Below, one piece after another: positions 21,354 to 32,057 of a stretch of 64,000 nt of DNA. Where the stretch lies: NCBI RefSeq assembly GCF_006346395.1, contig NZ_VDMS01000002.1, forward strand, positions 248,001-312,000, read 5' to 3'. Positions within the stretch are counted from its first letter, which is position 1; each line of letters opens with the position of its first letter. This DNA comes from Nocardioides plantarum (GTDB lineage: Bacteria; Actinomycetota; Actinomycetes; Propionibacteriales; Nocardioidaceae). The notes below the pieces were generated by a model, which ran no database searches, was not told the DNA's origin, and worked only from the letters and a program-made list of their open reading frames with translations. A program made the position numbers and the translations under genes.

Positions 21354-22646
21354 TTACCGGCGGGGGGCGCTGGGGCGACGACGCGCCTTGGCGCGCTGCG
21401 CGAGCGCCCGCGCCGCGGCGGGCTCGCGACGGGCGAACCCGACGAGCAGACCGAGTGCGGCCAGCGTGGGCAGCAGGCTCGAGCCGCCGTAGGAGACGAG
21501 CGGCAGGGGGATGCCGATGACGGGCAGCAGGGCCAGGACCATGCCGACGTTGATGATCATCTGGCCGATCAGCCAGACCACCACGCCGAAGGTCGCGTAG
21601 CGCACGAACGGGTCGTCGGTATGGCGCGCGACCCGCAGGGAGGCGAAGGCGATGGTGAGGAAGAGCCCGATGACCAGCAGCGTGCCGATCAGGCCGAGTT
21701 CCTCGCCGAGCACCGCGAAGATGTAGTCGGTGTGGGCCTCGGGCAGCGCGCCCCACTTCTGCTGGCTCGCACCGATGCCCTGACCGAAGATGCCGCCGGA
21801 GGACATCGCGTAGAGGCCGTGGGCCGGCTGCCAGCCGGTGCCGTGGAAGTCCTGGAACGGGTCGACGAAGTTGGTGATGCGCGCCAGGCGGGTGGCGCTG
21901 GTCGTCGCCATGGCCAGCGCCGCGACCGCGACCGCCATGCTCGACATCACGAACAGCCGCGCCGGCGCACCGACGACCCAGAGCATGCCGATGAGGATCG
22001 CGAACATGACCAGGGCGGTGCCGAGGTCGCGGCCGACGATGACCAGGCCGGTGGCCAGCAGCATGCCGGGGACCACGGGCACCATGATCTGGTGCAGGCT
22101 GCGCAGCCGGCGCTCCTTGTTGGCGTAGATGTGGGCGGCCCAGATCACCAGCGAGAGCTTGGCGATCTCGGAGGGCTGGATCACGAACGGCCCGAGCGCG
22201 AGCCAGTTGGTGTTGCCGTTGCGCTCGACCCCCAGGAACGCGGTGGCCAGCAGCAGCACCAGGGACAGCGAGAACGCCGGGTAGGCCAGCCGGCGGATCC
22301 AGCGGTGTGACACGCGGCTGGCGATCCACGCGCACGGCAGGCCCACCACGACCCAGACCAGCTGGCGGCGCACGATCGTGTAGGAGTCGCCGGTGGCGCG
22401 GTAGGAGAAGACGCTGGAGGAGCTGAGCACCATCACCAGCCCGATGACCAGCAGCAGGCCCGCGGCGCTGAGCAGCAGGTAGTAGGTCGTGAGCGGGCGG
22501 TCGAGGGCCTCGCGCACCGCCCCGATCCACGACGCGGGGCGCTGTGCCGCCCGGACCCGGCCGGCCGGACCGGTGGGGCCGGTGGGTCGCGGCGGGCCGG
22601 CCACCCGCGGGAGCCGGAGGGACCGCTCGGGAGTCGTTGTGGTCAC
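21354..22646 (-). CDS. ftsW: SEDS peptidoglycan polymerase FtsW
   Basis: A septal glycosyltransferase of the SEDS family that works with FtsI. 430 residues with about ten membrane segments. LGPFVIQPSEIAKLSLV and VGRDLGTALVM near the middle contain conserved polar residues. EAHTDYIFAVLGEELGLIG and the C-terminal GIPLPLVSYGGSSLL are family signatures. A Pro/Arg-rich cytoplasmic head spans about residues 1-45. GTG at 22646 was chosen because CAGGAGA lies 6 nt before it. Confidence 0.96.
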   Translation of the reverse strand: MTTTTPERSLRLPRVAGPPRPTGPTGPAGRVRAAQRPASWIGAVREALDRPLTTYYLLLSAAGLLLVIGLVMVLSSSSVFSYRATGDSYTIVRRQLVWVVVGLPCAWIASRVSHRWIRRLAYPAFSLSLVLLLATAFLGVERNGNTNWLALGPFVIQPSEIAKLSLVIWAAHIYANKERRLRSLHQIMVPVVPGMLLATGLVIVGRDLGTALVMFAILIGMLWVVGAPARLFVMSSMAVAVAALAMATTSATRLARITNFVDPFQDFHGTGWQPAHGLYAMSSGGIFGQGIGASQQKWGALPEAHTDYIFAVLGEELGLIGTLLVIGLFLTIAFASLRVARHTDDPFVRYATFGVVVWLIGQMIINVGMVLALLPVIGIPLPLVSYGGSSLLPTLAALGLLVGFARREPAAARALAQRAKARRRPSAPRR

Positions 22647-22687
22647 CCGGGGTCTCCTGTCGTGCTCGTGCCGGCGTCTAGACGTGC

Positions 22688-24211
22688 CTAGGGGGAAGGA
22701 AGGCCGTGTACGGCTGCGGCGAACAGGTCTCCCCGGGCGCCGTAGTCGGTGAACTGGTCCTGCGAGGCACACCCGGGGGCCAGGAGCACCGTGTCGCCGG
22801 CCACGGCCAGGTCTGCGGCCGCGGCGACGACCCGTCGCATCAGGTCGGGTCCGCCGTTGATCGTTGGAGCATCACCAGTGTCGGGCGCGTCGATCTGGAT
22901 CACCCGCACATCGGGGGCGTGTCGCGAAAGCGCCTCGGCGATCACCGCGCGGTCGCGCCCGAGGAGGACCACCCCGCGCAGCCGGGAGGCGACCGAGCGG
23001 ACCAGCTCGTCGAAGGCCGCGCCCTTGGCAAGCCCTCCGGCGATCCAGACCACGGGGTCGTAGGCCTGCAGCGACGACTGGGCGGCGTGCGGGTTGGTGG
23101 CCTTGGAGTCGTCGACCCAGCGGACGCCCCCGACGGTGGCGACCGTGGCGATGCGGTGGCCGTCGAGGCGGAAGCCGCGCAGGCCGTCGCGCACCGCCTC
23201 CTGGCTGACCCCGTGGGCACGGGCGAGCGCGGCGGCGGCGAGGGCGTTGGCGACCACGTGCGGCGCGGGAGTGCCGCCGTCGGGGGCCAGGTCGGCGAGG
23301 GTGCAGAGCTCGGCGGCACTGCTGGCCCGCTCGGGGATGAAGGCCCGGTCGACCAGGAGGTCCTCGACGACGCCGAGCATCCCGACCCCGGGCATGCCGA
23401 GGGTGAACCCCACGGCGCGCGCACCCTCGACGACCTCGGCGTCGCGCACCAGGTCCTCGGTCGCCGGGTCGGCGACGTTGTAGACGCACGCCCGCTGGAC
23501 CCGCTCGAAGACGCGAGCCTTGTCGGCGGCGTACCGCTGGTAGCCGGTGTCGGTGCCGAGCCAGTCGCCGGAGTACCAGTCGAGGTGGTCCTCGGCGAGG
23601 TTGAGCACGACGGCGGCCTCGGCGCTCATCGAGCTCGTGTAGTGCAGCTGGAAGCTGCTGAGCTCGACGGCGAGGACGTCGTAGGGCGCGGGGTCCATCA
23701 CGGCCTCGACGATGGGCAGCCCGACGTTGCCCACGGCGACGCTGCGCAGGCCGGCGGCCCGCAGGATCGCGTCGAGCATCTGGGTGGTCGTGGTCTTGCC
23801 GTTGGTGCCCGTGACGCACAGCCACGGTGCCGGGGCGCCGGACGGGCCGGGCCCGCGCAGCCGCCAGGCCAGCTCGACCTCGCCCCACACGGGTACGCCG
23901 CGCGCCGCGGCCTGCTGCAGGAGCGGGCTGTCGGGACGGAACCCCGGGGAGGTGACGACCACGTCGACGTCGTCGGGCAGCACCTGGGTGGCGCCCTCGT
24001 GGATGTCGACGCGGGCGCCGAGGACCTCGAGGAGCTCGGCCTTCTCGAGCTGGGCGGCCGTGGCCCGGTCGGCGAGCGCGGTCACGTCGGCGCCGACGTG
24101 GGTGAGGTTGTCGGCGGCGGCGAACCCGCTCACCCCGAAGCCGAGCACGGTGGCCCGGACACCTGCCCACGACGACTCCCGGTGGAGGACGTCGACGTCG
24201 TCGGGGCTCAC
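22688..24211 (-). CDS. murD: UDP-N-acetylmuramoylalanine--D-glutamate ligase
   Basis: The second Mur ligase, which adds D-Glu. 507 residues, longer than the usual ~450, with extra sequence in the central domain around the VVEDLLVDRAF segment. VLGFGVSGFAAADNL near 21, the ATP loop VTGTNGKTTTTQML, LNLAEDHLDWY, WVDDSKATNPHAA and LLAPGCASQDQFTDYGARGDLF identify it. GTG at 24211 overlaps the mraY stop as GTGA. Confidence 0.97.
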   Translation of the reverse strand: MSPDDVDVLHRESSWAGVRATVLGFGVSGFAAADNLTHVGADVTALADRATAAQLEKAELLEVLGARVDIHEGATQVLPDDVDVVVTSPGFRPDSPLLQQAAARGVPVWGEVELAWRLRGPGPSGAPAPWLCVTGTNGKTTTTQMLDAILRAAGLRSVAVGNVGLPIVEAVMDPAPYDVLAVELSSFQLHYTSSMSAEAAVVLNLAEDHLDWYSGDWLGTDTGYQRYAADKARVFERVQRACVYNVADPATEDLVRDAEVVEGARAVGFTLGMPGVGMLGVVEDLLVDRAFIPERASSAAELCTLADLAPDGGTPAPHVVANALAAAALARAHGVSQEAVRDGLRGFRLDGHRIATVATVGGVRWVDDSKATNPHAAQSSLQAYDPVVWIAGGLAKGAAFDELVRSVASRLRGVVLLGRDRAVIAEALSRHAPDVRVIQIDAPDTGDAPTINGGPDLMRRVVAAAADLAVAGDTVLLAPGCASQDQFTDYGARGDLFAAAVHGLPSP

Positions 24212-25317
24212 AGGCGGGCGACCCACTCGGCGTAGAAGACGCCGAGGCCGGTGGCCACGAACAGGCCGGTGATGATCCAGAAGCGGATCACGACGGTCAC
24301 CTGCTCCCAGCCCAGCTGCTCGAAGTGGTGGTGCAGCGGCGCGATCCGGAACACCCGGTGGCCGGGCTGGACCCGGAAGACGGTGCGGAACAGACCGCTC
24401 TTGCGGCTGAACTTGAAGACCGACACCTGGACCATCACCGAGAGCGTGATGATGACGAACAGCCCGCCGAGGAGCAGGAGCAGCAGCTCGGTGCGGGTGA
24501 GGACGGCGAAGCCGGCCAGCGCGCCGCCGAGGCCGAGGGAGCCGGTGTCGCCCATGAAGATCGCAGCGGGCGAGGCGTTCCACCACAAGAAGCCGAAGCA
24601 GGCACCGGTGAGTGCGGCGGCGATGATGGCCAGGTCGAGCGGGTCGCGCACGTCGTAGCACTGCGGGCCGGGGCTGTTCTCGCACGACTGCGAGCTCTGC
24701 CAGATGTTGACCAGCATGTAGGCGCCGAAGACCATCACGCACGCGCCGGTGGCCAGGCCGTCGAGGCCGTCGGCGAGGTTGACCGCGTTGCTGGTGCCGG
24801 TGACGATCACCCAGATCAGCAGCACCGCGACGATCACCGGCAGGGTGAGCCAGTCGATCTCGCGCAGGAACGAGATCTTCTCGCTGGCCGGGGTGCGGCC
24901 GCTCTCGTCCTCGAGCCACGGCGAGAGCGCGAGGGCGCCGAAGGTGAGCGCCACCAGCGTCTGGCCGACGATCTTGGCCTTGCTGCGCAGCCCCAGGCTG
25001 CGCTGCTTGTAGATCTTGATGAAGTCGTCGAGGAAGCCGACCAGCCCGCAGCCGACGAGCAGGAACAGCAGCAGCAGGCCGGACGCCGAGGGCGCGCTGA
25101 GGGTGATCAGCTTGGCGGCGAAGTAGCCGACGATCACGGCCCCGATGATCGCGACGCCGCCCATGGTGGGGGTGCCGCGCTTGGTGTGGTGGCTCGTGGG
25201 GCCGTCGTCGCGGATCTCCTGGCCGTAGCCGAGCCGGGTGAACTGGGTGATCGCGACGCGGGTGCCGAGCAGGGAGACGAGGAGCGCGATGCCGCCGCCG
25301 AGGAGGATCGCTCTCAT
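24208..25317 (-). CDS. mraY: Phospho-N-acetylmuramoyl-pentapeptide transferase
   Basis: An integral membrane enzyme that forms lipid I on undecaprenyl phosphate. 369 residues, about ten TM segments. [13 protein letters not shown] near 49, [18 protein letters not shown] near 95 with the catalytic Asp pair, [12 protein letters not shown] near 179 and [12 protein letters not shown] near 255 are the metal and nucleotide sites. [11 protein letters not shown] near the C-terminus is diagnostic. ATG at 25317 overlaps the murF stop as ATGA. Confidence 0.97.
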   Translation of the reverse strand: MRAILLGGGIALLVSLLGTRVAITQFTRLGYGQEIRDDGPTSHHTKRGTPTMGGVAIIGAVIVGYFAAKLITLSAPSASGLLLLFLLVGCGLVGFLDDFIKIYKQRSLGLRSKAKIVGQTLVALTFGALALSPWLEDESGRTPASEKISFLREIDWLTLPVIVAVLLIWVIVTGTSNAVNLADGLDGLATGACVMVFGAYMLVNIWQSSQSCENSPGPQCYDVRDPLDLAIIAAALTGACFGFLWWNASPAAIFMGDTGSLGLGGALAGFAVLTRTELLLLLLGGLFVIITLSVMVQVSVFKFSRKSGLFRTVFRVQPGHRVFRIAPLHHHFEQLGWEQVTVVIRFWIITGLFVATGLGVFYAEWVARL

Positions 25318-26687
25318 GCGGGTTCTCCTCCGGTCGGGGTGTCGAGCAGCGCTGCCGCGAGCACGTCGAGCTCTGCGGCGCGCGAGGCCTTGACGAGGAC
25401 GACGTCCCCGGCGCCCGCATTCTTCCGCACCCAGGCGAGTGCGTCGTCACGGCCCGCCGTGACGATCACCTCACCGACGCCGGCATCGCGCGCGGCCTCG
25501 GCGATGCCGCGGGCGGCCTCGCCGACGACGACCACGACGTCGAGCCCGGAGGTGGCCTCCCCGACCTCGCGGTGCCCGGCGTCGTGCTCGGGGCCGAGCT
25601 CGCGCATCTCGCCGAGGACGGCGACGGTGCGGGTCCTCTCGCCGCCGAGCGCGCGCAGCGAGTCGAGGGCGGCCCGCATCGAGGCGGGGTTGGCGTTGTA
25701 GGAGTCGTCGAGCACGAGCAGGCCGTCGGCGCGCTCGGTGAGCTCCATCCGCCAGCGCGAGGCGGCCTCGGCGGTGGCGAGCCGCTGGGCCACGGTCTCC
25801 AGGGGTACGCCGACCGCGAGGGCCATCGCGGCGGCGGCGGTCGCGTTGAGGACCTGGTGGGCGCCGGTCTGGCGCAGGGCGACGCGGGCCCGGGCGCCGT
25901 CTGCGGCGAGCTCGAACGTGGCACGGCCCAGGGCGTCGAGCTCGACGTCACGGAACGTCACGTCGGGGCGGCCGGCGCCGCCCGTCTCGTCGGCTCCGAA
26001 GGTCAGCACGCCTCCTCGCGTGCGCGCGGCCATCGCCGCCACCCGGGGGTCGTCGGCGTTGAGCACGGCGACGCCGTCGTCGTCGAGCGCCTCGACCAGC
26101 TCGCCCTTGGCGGCCGCGATCGCCTCGACCCCGCCGAACTCCCCCACGTGGGCGGTGCCCACGTTGAGGACGGCGGCCACGGTGGGCGGGGCGATCTCGC
26201 AGAGGTAGGCCAGGTGGCCGACGCCCCGCGCCCCCATCTCGAGCACGAGGTGGGTGGTGGACTCGTCGGCGCGCAGCACGGTGAGTGGGACGCCCAGCTC
26301 GTTGTTGTTGTTGCCACGGGTCCCGACCGCGGTCGGGCCCAGGAGGTGCGCCAGGTAGTCCTTGGTGCCGGTCTTGCCCTGGGAGCCCGTCACCGCGAGC
26401 ACGGGCAGGGCCAGCCGGTCGACCACGGCGCGCGCCAGCCGACCCAGGGCCACCGTGACGTCGTCGACGACCACGGTGGGCGCGCTCGTCGGTCGGCTGC
26501 CGAGCACGGCGTGGGCGCCGTCGGCGTAGACGTGCCCGTCGGCGCGCTCGCCCACGACCGCGACGTAGAGCCCACCGGGCTCGGCCGCCCGGGTGTCGGC
26601 GTACGCCGCCCCGGTGACGAGCACGTCGTCCCCGTGCAGGGTGCCGCCGGTGTGGGTGGCGATCTCGGAGAGCCGCATCTCGATCAC
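25314..26687 (-). CDS. murF: UDP-MurNAc-tripeptide--D-alanyl-D-alanine ligase
   Basis: Adds D-Ala-D-Ala to complete the pentapeptide. 457 residues. [17 protein letters not shown] near 110 is the ATP loop. [41 protein letters not shown] and [20 protein letters not shown] near 327 are typical. GTG at 26687 overlaps the murE stop as GTGA. An in-frame ATG three codons on (26678) is a close alternative. Confidence 0.96.
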   Translation of the reverse strand: MIEMRLSEIATHTGGTLHGDDVLVTGAAYADTRAAEPGGLYVAVVGERADGHVYADGAHAVLGSRPTSAPTVVVDDVTVALGRLARAVVDRLALPVLAVTGSQGKTGTKDYLAHLLGPTAVGTRGNNNNELGVPLTVLRADESTTHLVLEMGARGVGHLAYLCEIAPPTVAAVLNVGTAHVGEFGGVEAIAAAKGELVEALDDDGVAVLNADDPRVAAMAARTRGGVLTFGADETGGAGRPDVTFRDVELDALGRATFELAADGARARVALRQTGAHQVLNATAAAAMALAVGVPLETVAQRLATAEAASRWRMELTERADGLLVLDDSYNANPASMRAALDSLRALGGERTRTVAVLGEMRELGPEHDAGHREVGEATSGLDVVVVVGEAARGIAEAARDAGVGEVIVTAGRDDALAWVRKNAGAGDVVLVKASRAAELDVLAAALLDTPTGGEPA

Positions 26688-28225
26688 CGCGTGGCCTCCT
26701 GGACCTGGTCGTGGTCGTGGCGCAGCAGCTCGCGCGCGACGACGCGGTCGTCGAAGTCGTGGACCACGCCGGCGACGTCCTGGCCGGTCTCGTGGCCCTT
26801 GCCGGCGATCAGCACGACGTCGCCCGTGCGGGCCAGGCCGAGGGCGTGCGCGAGGGCGGCGCGCCGGTCGCCGATCTCGACGACCCGGTCGCGGTGGGCG
26901 GGGTCGACCCCGGCCAGCATGGCGGCCCGGATCGCGGCGGGGTCCTCGGTGCGGGGGTTGTCGTCGGTGACCACGACGACGTCGGCGAGGTCGGCGGCGA
27001 TGGCCGCCATGATCGGGCGCTTGCCGGGGTCGCGGTCGCCGCCGGCGCCGATCACCACCACGACGCGGCCCCCGCCCGCCTCGGCCAGCGGACGCAGCGT
27101 GCCGATGGCCGCCTCGACCGCGTCGGGCTTGTGGGCGTAGTCGACGACCACGAGGAAGTCCTGACCGGCCTCGACGCGCTCGAGCCGTCCCGGCACTCCC
27201 CCGGAGCGCGCGATGGCGCCGGCGACGGCCTCGGGGTCGAACCCGGCCTCGGCGGCGGCCGCGATCGCGGCGAGGGTGTTGCTGACGTTGAACCGACCCG
27301 GCAGGGGTACGCCGGCCGCGAACCGCAGCCCGCCGGGCCCGGTCACGACGAAGCGGGACCCCTCCCGCTGGGCCTCGACGTCGACGGCGCACCAGTCGGC
27401 GGCCGGGTCGTCGAGGGCGAAGGTGCGCACCGGGACGGACGTCCGGCCGACCTCGCCGACGAGACGGCGGCCGTGCTCGTCGTCGAGGTTGACCAGCGCG
27501 AGCCGGGCGCGCTGCGGCGCGAAGAGGGAGGCCTTGGCGCGGTAGTAGTCCTCGACGTCGGTGTGGAAGTCGAGGTGGTCGCGCCCCAGGTTGAGGAACA
27601 CCGCGACGTCGAAGACGACGCCGTCGACGCGACCCATGACCAGTGCGTGGCTCGACACCTCCATGGCGCAGGCCTCGACCTCGTGCTCGCGCATCACCGC
27701 GAACAGCGCGTGCAGGTCGGGCGCCTCGGGGGTGGTCAAGGACGTCTTGACGTCGGTGCCCGCGATGCGGGTGCCGACGGTGCCGACGACGGCGGCGCGG
27801 GTGCCGGACCCCTCGAGCCCGGCCTCGGCCAGGCGGGTGCTGGTGGTCTTGCCCTGGGTGCCGGTGACGCCGATCATCCGCATCGATGTGGCGGGGTCAC
27901 CGTGCAGGTGCGCGGCGAGGCCGCCCAGGACCGCACGCGGCTGCGCCACCACGACGACCGGGACCCCGGCGGCCAGACCGCGCTCGGCCCCCGACTCGTC
28001 GGTCAGGACGGCGACCGCGCCGCCGGCCACCGCCGCCGCGGCGAAGTCGGCTCCGTGCGCCCGGGTGCCGGGCAGGGCGGCGTACAGGTCACCGGGCTCG
28101 ACGCGCTGCGACGACAGGGTCAGGCCGGTGACGGCGACGTCGTCACCGAGGACGCGGGCACCCTCGAGGGTGTCGGCGAGGTCGCGCAGGGAGGTCGGGG
28201 CGGGGTGCTGGGGGCGGGTCGACAT
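26684..28225 (-). CDS. murE: UDP-MurNAc-L-Ala-D-Glu--diaminopimelate ligase
   Basis: Adds the third stem-peptide residue. 513 residues. The ATP loop is [18 protein letters not shown] near 113, [17 protein letters not shown] and [11 protein letters not shown] follow, and the amino-acid selector is [10 protein letters not shown] near 405. The DNPR form indicates diaminopimelate rather than lysine; LL- and meso-DAP enzymes cannot be told apart by eye. ATG at 28225 has AGGATGGG 6 nt upstream. An in-frame ATG at 28246 is possible. Confidence 0.96.
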   Translation of the reverse strand: MSTRPQHPAPTSLRDLADTLEGARVLGDDVAVTGLTLSSQRVEPGDLYAALPGTRAHGADFAAAAVAGGAVAVLTDESGAERGLAAGVPVVVVAQPRAVLGGLAAHLHGDPATSMRMIGVTGTQGKTTSTRLAEAGLEGSGTRAAVVGTVGTRIAGTDVKTSLTTPEAPDLHALFAVMREHEVEACAMEVSSHALVMGRVDGVVFDVAVFLNLGRDHLDFHTDVEDYYRAKASLFAPQRARLALVNLDDEHGRRLVGEVGRTSVPVRTFALDDPAADWCAVDVEAQREGSRFVVTGPGGLRFAAGVPLPGRFNVSNTLAAIAAAAEAGFDPEAVAGAIARSGGVPGRLERVEAGQDFLVVVDYAHKPDAVEAAIGTLRPLAEAGGGRVVVVIGAGGDRDPGKRPIMAAIAADLADVVVVTDDNPRTEDPAAIRAAMLAGVDPAHRDRVVEIGDRRAALAHALGLARTGDVVLIAGKGHETGQDVAGVVHDFDDRVVARELLRHDHDQVQEATR

Positions 28226-28256
28226 GGCCGACCCATCCTGGCCCATCACCACCGGA

Positions 28257-30134
28257 TCACCACGTGGTGGGGAGCCGCGAGGGTGGCGTGTTGGTGGGCG
28301 GGACGGCGTAGCGGCGCAGGGCGTAGCCCATGATCTTGGAGAACGCCGGACCACCGACCGAGCCACCGCCCCCGCCGTTGCGCGGGTTGTGCACCACGAC
28401 GTAGGCCGTGAAGCGCGGGTCGTCGGCCGGGGCGAACCCGGCGAACGACACCGACAGGGACCCGTCGTAGACGCCGTCGACGGCGCGCTGGGCGGTGCCG
28501 GTCTTGCCCGCGACCCGGTAGCCGGGCACGGCCGCCTGCGGCGCCACGCCGGCCTTGGGGTCCAGGACGCGCTCCATCATCTCGGAGGTCTGCCGGGCGG
28601 CGTCCTGGCTGACGACCCGGCGACGCTGGGCCACGCCGGTGCCGACCTTGGTGCCGTCGTCGAGCGACGCGACCCCCTTGACGATGCTGGGGTCGATGCG
28701 CTCGCCGCCGTTGGCGATGGTGTTGACCGCGCCCCACATCTGCAGGGCGTTGACCGACAAGGACTGCCCGAAGGCGATGCGGTCCCCTGCCTGGCTGGTC
28801 CAGTCACTCCCGGAGGGCAGGATGCCGGGCGTCTCGCCACCCAGGCCGACCCCGGTGCGGGAGCCCAGGCCGAAGTCGGTGAGGTAGGAGCGCAGCTGGC
28901 CGCGGTCGAACTTGTCGGCCGCGATCACGGTGCCGATGTTGGACGACTTGGCCAGGATGCCGGCCAGGGTCATCCGGAGCGTCGGGTGCTCGAAGTAGTC
29001 GTGGATCGGTCGGTCCTGGCGGTCGGACAGCACGCCGGGCACCTCGAAGCGGGTCCTGCTGGTGACCTTGCCGGCGTCGATCAGCGCGGCCATGGTCAGG
29101 GTCTTCTCCACCGAGCCCGGCTCGTAGGGGTTGCTCAGCGACGGGGTGCCGTAGCGGTCCTTCGAGGACAGGTCCGGCCGCGAGGCGTCGTACGTCGGGT
29201 AGTCGGCCAGGCACAGGACCTCGCCCGTGCGGCTGTCGCCGACGATGACGGTGCCCGAGTCGCCCTTGGCGTTGCGCACCGCCTCGGCGAGCACCTGCTG
29301 GCAGTACCACTGCAGGTCGCGGTCGATCGTGAGCGTGAGTCGCTTGCCGTTGCGGGCCGGGTCGACGGTGTTGTCGCCGAGCGGGATCTGGCTGCCGGAG
29401 GCGCCGACCTGGTAGCGCGCCTCGCCGTCGTGACCGGACAGGAACTTGTTGAACGCGATCTCCAGGCCCGCCGCCGGGCTCGCCGACCCGTCCTTCTTGG
29501 GGTCGCCGAGGAAGCCCACCACGTTGGCCGCGACCGGACCGGCGGGATAGACCCGGACCGGGTCCTCGCGGGTGTAGAGCCCCACGAACTTCTTGGCCCG
29601 GGCGGCGTCGACGACGTCGCGGGCGCGGGCGGCCGGCACCTGGCGGGCGACGTACTGGAACTTGCTGTCGGGCACCCGCAGCCGCTCGAGCACGGTGAGG
29701 TAGTCGAGGTGGAGCCGGCGCGCCAGGAAGCTCGCGAGCTCCGGCGCCCTCTTCTTGGTCAGCGACGGGTCCGCGACGATCATCAGGCCGTCGATGGAGT
29801 CGGCGAGGGGCTCGCCGTTGCGGTCGACGATGTCGCCGCGCTCGGCCGGCAGGACCACGCTGATCTTGCCCTCGGCCGCGGCCATCTGGGCGTACTGGCC
29901 GGGGTCGACGCCCTGCAGCTGCACCAGGCGGGCGGCGAACAGCGACAGGATCATCAGGATGAAGACGAACCCGACCCGCAGGCGAAAGGCGGGCGAGCCG
30001 CGGCGCAGGCGCCCGGTCATCGCGCCGGGCCGCGCGACCGGGTGACGGGCGGCCGGACGACGGGCGGCCGGACGACGGGCGGCCGGCCGACGAGCGGGGC
30101 GGGTGGGGCGAGGGGGCGGCGTCCGGGGCGTCAC
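28257..30134 (-). CDS. ftsI: Septal peptidoglycan transpeptidase FtsI (PBP3-type)
   Basis: A class B penicillin-binding protein that cross-links septal peptidoglycan with FtsW. With GTG at 30134 it has 625 residues. The active-site serine is in GSVEK at 341-344, the SSN motif at 397-399 and KTG from 544. One membrane segment (GFVFILMILSLFAARLVQL) lies near 50-70, followed by a PBP dimerisation domain. The first ~38 residues are Pro/Arg/Ala-rich with PAARR repeats. GTG 30134 is favoured because it overlaps the ftsL stop as GTGA. ATG at 30020 would remove that head. No PASTA domain is present. Confidence 0.95.
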   Translation of the reverse strand: MTPRTPPPRPTRPARRPAARRPAARRPAARHPVARPGAMTGRLRRGSPAFRLRVGFVFILMILSLFAARLVQLQGVDPGQYAQMAAAEGKISVVLPAERGDIVDRNGEPLADSIDGLMIVADPSLTKKRAPELASFLARRLHLDYLTVLERLRVPDSKFQYVARQVPAARARDVVDAARAKKFVGLYTREDPVRVYPAGPVAANVVGFLGDPKKDGSASPAAGLEIAFNKFLSGHDGEARYQVGASGSQIPLGDNTVDPARNGKRLTLTIDRDLQWYCQQVLAEAVRNAKGDSGTVIVGDSRTGEVLCLADYPTYDASRPDLSSKDRYGTPSLSNPYEPGSVEKTLTMAALIDAGKVTSRTRFEVPGVLSDRQDRPIHDYFEHPTLRMTLAGILAKSSNIGTVIAADKFDRGQLRSYLTDFGLGSRTGVGLGGETPGILPSGSDWTSQAGDRIAFGQSLSVNALQMWGAVNTIANGGERIDPSIVKGVASLDDGTKVGTGVAQRRRVVSQDAARQTSEMMERVLDPKAGVAPQAAVPGYRVAGKTGTAQRAVDGVYDGSLSVSFAGFAPADDPRFTAYVVVHNPRNGGGGGSVGGPAFSKIMGYALRRYAVPPTNTPPSRLPTTW

Positions 30135-30616
30135 GGCTGGCCGGTCAGGTCGGGGTCCGCGCACGGGGTCGTGTCCTTCGGGGCCGCGACGGGCTTGCCG
30201 ACGACCTTGCCGGTGCGCACGTCGATGACGCCGGCGCTCGAGCCGATCACCATGCCGAGCTTGCAGGCCAGGGCCTCGAGCCGGGCGGGGCTGCGCAGCC
30301 GGTCGAGCTCGGTGCTCAGGGCCTGCTCGCGGGCGGTGAGCACGTCGGACTGGTCCTGCAGGCGCTGAGCGGTGAACGACGCCTGCTGCAGGGAGGTGTT
30401 GAACAGCAGCAGCCCGACGACCCCGGCGAGCAGCAGCAGGCTGACCAGCGCCACGAACGGCACGCGCGGCGCGCGGCTGCGCAGCCGCGGCACGGCGGCC
30501 AGGCGCACCCGGCCACGGGCGGGCCCGGCCGGACTCGAGGTCGGACTCGAGGTGGGGCTCGACGACGTACGGGTCCGGACCTGGTCCGAGCGCCGTTGGG
30601 GGGCGGTGCTGCTCAT
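30131..30616 (-). CDS. ftsL: FtsL-like divisome protein
   Basis: A 161-residue bitopic protein between rsmH and ftsI, the position of FtsL in actinobacteria (Rv2164c in M. tuberculosis). A Ser/Arg-rich cytoplasmic region contains repeats of SPTSSPTSS. One hydrophobic segment ([20 protein letters not shown]) lies near 62-81, followed by a coiled coil ([26 protein letters not shown]) and a short C-terminal region. ATG at 30616 overlaps the rsmH stop as ATGA. The call rests on position and topology, since FtsL sequences are poorly conserved. Confidence 0.85.
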   Translation of the reverse strand: MSSTAPQRRSDQVRTRTSSSPTSSPTSSPAGPARGRVRLAAVPRLRSRAPRVPFVALVSLLLLAGVVGLLLFNTSLQQASFTAQRLQDQSDVLTAREQALSTELDRLRSPARLEALACKLGMVIGSSAGVIDVRTGKVVGKPVAAPKDTTPCADPDLTGQP

Positions 30617-31581
30617 GCTGCTCCCTGGGACGTGCGGGGGTGGACGCGCTCGACGGCGCGGAGTCGGACGGAGGCGGCGCGGGGGTTGGCGGCGGTCTCG
30701 GCGGCGTTCGCCTTCTCGGCACCCCGGGTGACCAGGCGCAGGGGCGGCTCGCTGCCCTCGGGCACGAACGGCAGGTCGGGCGGCAGGTCGCTGCGGGTGA
30801 CCGCGGTGAAGGCCTGCTTGACCAGCCGGTCCTCGAGGGAGTGGTAGGACTCGACGACCACCCGGCCGCCGACCGAGATCGCGTCGATGGCGGCGGGCAC
30901 GGCCCGGCGCAGCACGGCCAGCTCGTCGTTGACCTCCATCCGCAGGGCCTGGAACGTGCGTTTCGCCGGGTGGCCGCCGGTACGCCGCGCGGGGGCGGGG
31001 ATCTCGGCGTACAGCAGCTCGACGAGCGCGGCGCTGGTGGTGAACGGCGTGGTCTCGCGGCGGCGGACGACGGCGCCGGCGATCTTGCGGGCGAACTTCT
31101 CCTCGCCGAAGTCGCGCAGCACCCGGGTCAGCTCGGCGGCGCTGTAGGTGTTGAGGACGTCGGCGGCGGTGGGGCCGGTGGTGCCGTCCATCCGCATGTC
31201 GAGCGGGGCGTCGACGGCGTAGGCGAACCCGCGTTCGGGCACGTCGAGCTGCATCGAGGACACGCCGAGGTCGAACAGGACGCCCTGGACGGCGGCGAGA
31301 CCGAGGTCGCGCAGCACGTCGGGGATCTCGTCGTAGACCGCGTGGACGGCGGTGAAGCGGTCGCCGTACGGCGCGAGGCGGGCGCGGGCGAGGTCGAGGG
31401 CCTGGGGGTCGCGGTCGATGCCGACCACCCGGGCCAGCGAGCATCGGGCCAGCACGGCCTCGGTGTGCCCGCCGAGGCCGAGGGTGGCGTCGACGAGGAC
31501 GGCGCCCTCGTGGTCGAGGGCGGGCTCCAGGAGGGCCACGACCCGGTCGAGGAGCACCGGGTCGTGCTGCGGTCGCGTCAC
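30613..31581 (-). CDS. rsmH: 16S rRNA (cytosine1402-N4)-methyltransferase
   Basis: A SAM-dependent methyltransferase (MraW) modifying C1402 of 16S rRNA. 322 residues. [13 protein letters not shown] at the start, [14 protein letters not shown] near 31, [35 protein letters not shown] near 100 and the C-terminal [15 protein letters not shown] are diagnostic. GTG at 31581 follows the stop of a 54-residue membrane protein with one base between them. It is the second enzyme gene in the dcw operon. Confidence 0.97.
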   Translation of the reverse strand: MTRPQHDPVLLDRVVALLEPALDHEGAVLVDATLGLGGHTEAVLARCSLARVVGIDRDPQALDLARARLAPYGDRFTAVHAVYDEIPDVLRDLGLAAVQGVLFDLGVSSMQLDVPERGFAYAVDAPLDMRMDGTTGPTAADVLNTYSAAELTRVLRDFGEEKFARKIAGAVVRRRETTPFTTSAALVELLYAEIPAPARRTGGHPAKRTFQALRMEVNDELAVLRRAVPAAIDAISVGGRVVVESYHSLEDRLVKQAFTAVTRSDLPPDLPFVPEGSEPPLRLVTRGAEKANAAETAANPRAASVRLRAVERVHPRTSQGAA

Positions 31582-31582
31582 G

Positions 31583-31747
31583 TCAGCGACCCAGCCCGGC
31601 CAGCAGCAGGAACGCCGCGGCGAAGAGCAGTGACATCGCGAGCGAGAACGCCATCAGCACCGCGACGTCGCGGGCCTGGTGACGGACCCGCCGGTCGGCG
31701 AGACGGTCGGGGATCACCTGCTCACGGGTGACGGGTGCGGTGCTCAT
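31583..31747 (-). CDS. 54-residue single-pass membrane protein in the dcw operon
   Basis: A short frame between mraZ and rsmH. It begins [20 protein letters not shown] at 31747 and ends in one membrane helix ([20 protein letters not shown]) plus GLGR. The N-terminal 33 residues are charged and would be cytoplasmic by the positive-inside rule. Its stop lies 1 nt before the rsmH start, suggesting coupled expression. I do not recognise a family. Position hints at a division or wall role, but that is inference. A small protein at this place could easily be missed by annotation. Confidence 0.65.
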   Translation of the reverse strand: MSTAPVTREQVIPDRLADRRVRHQARDVAVLMAFSLAMSLLFAAAFLLLAGLGR

Positions 31748-32057
31748 CGGTTCGACCCCAGATGTGTGGGTGGTGCGTGGGCGGTGCTGGGAAGAGTGCT
31801 GCGAGACGTGCTGGGCGGAGCGCTGGTGGATCCGTAGGGCCAGGTCCCGCCCGCTCCGCCTACCTCCGCGCGGGGACGGAGGCCTTGGGGAAGCGCTGCT
31901 TTCTGGGGCCGGGGAAGGTGTCCCAGACGGCGGCGTGCAGGAGCGGGCAGAGCCTCGTCCTACGGATCCGTTGTTCAGTTGGGGTACAGCGGGTGCAGCG
32001 GGTACTGCGGGTACAGCGGGTGGAGCGGTGTGGGGCGGGATGGGACCGAGCGGTGGG
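31748..32057 (-). other. 310-nt gap between mraZ and the small membrane protein gene
   Basis: No supported coding frame is seen on either strand. The only notable content is five tandem nonamers at 31982-32026. The region is presumably transcribed as part of the dcw mRNA. Confidence 0.6.
31982..32026. repeat. Five tandem nonamer repeats
   Basis: Five 9-nt units of the form GGGTACAGC with 0-2 changes each, lying just downstream of the mraZ stop. Confidence 0.8.
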
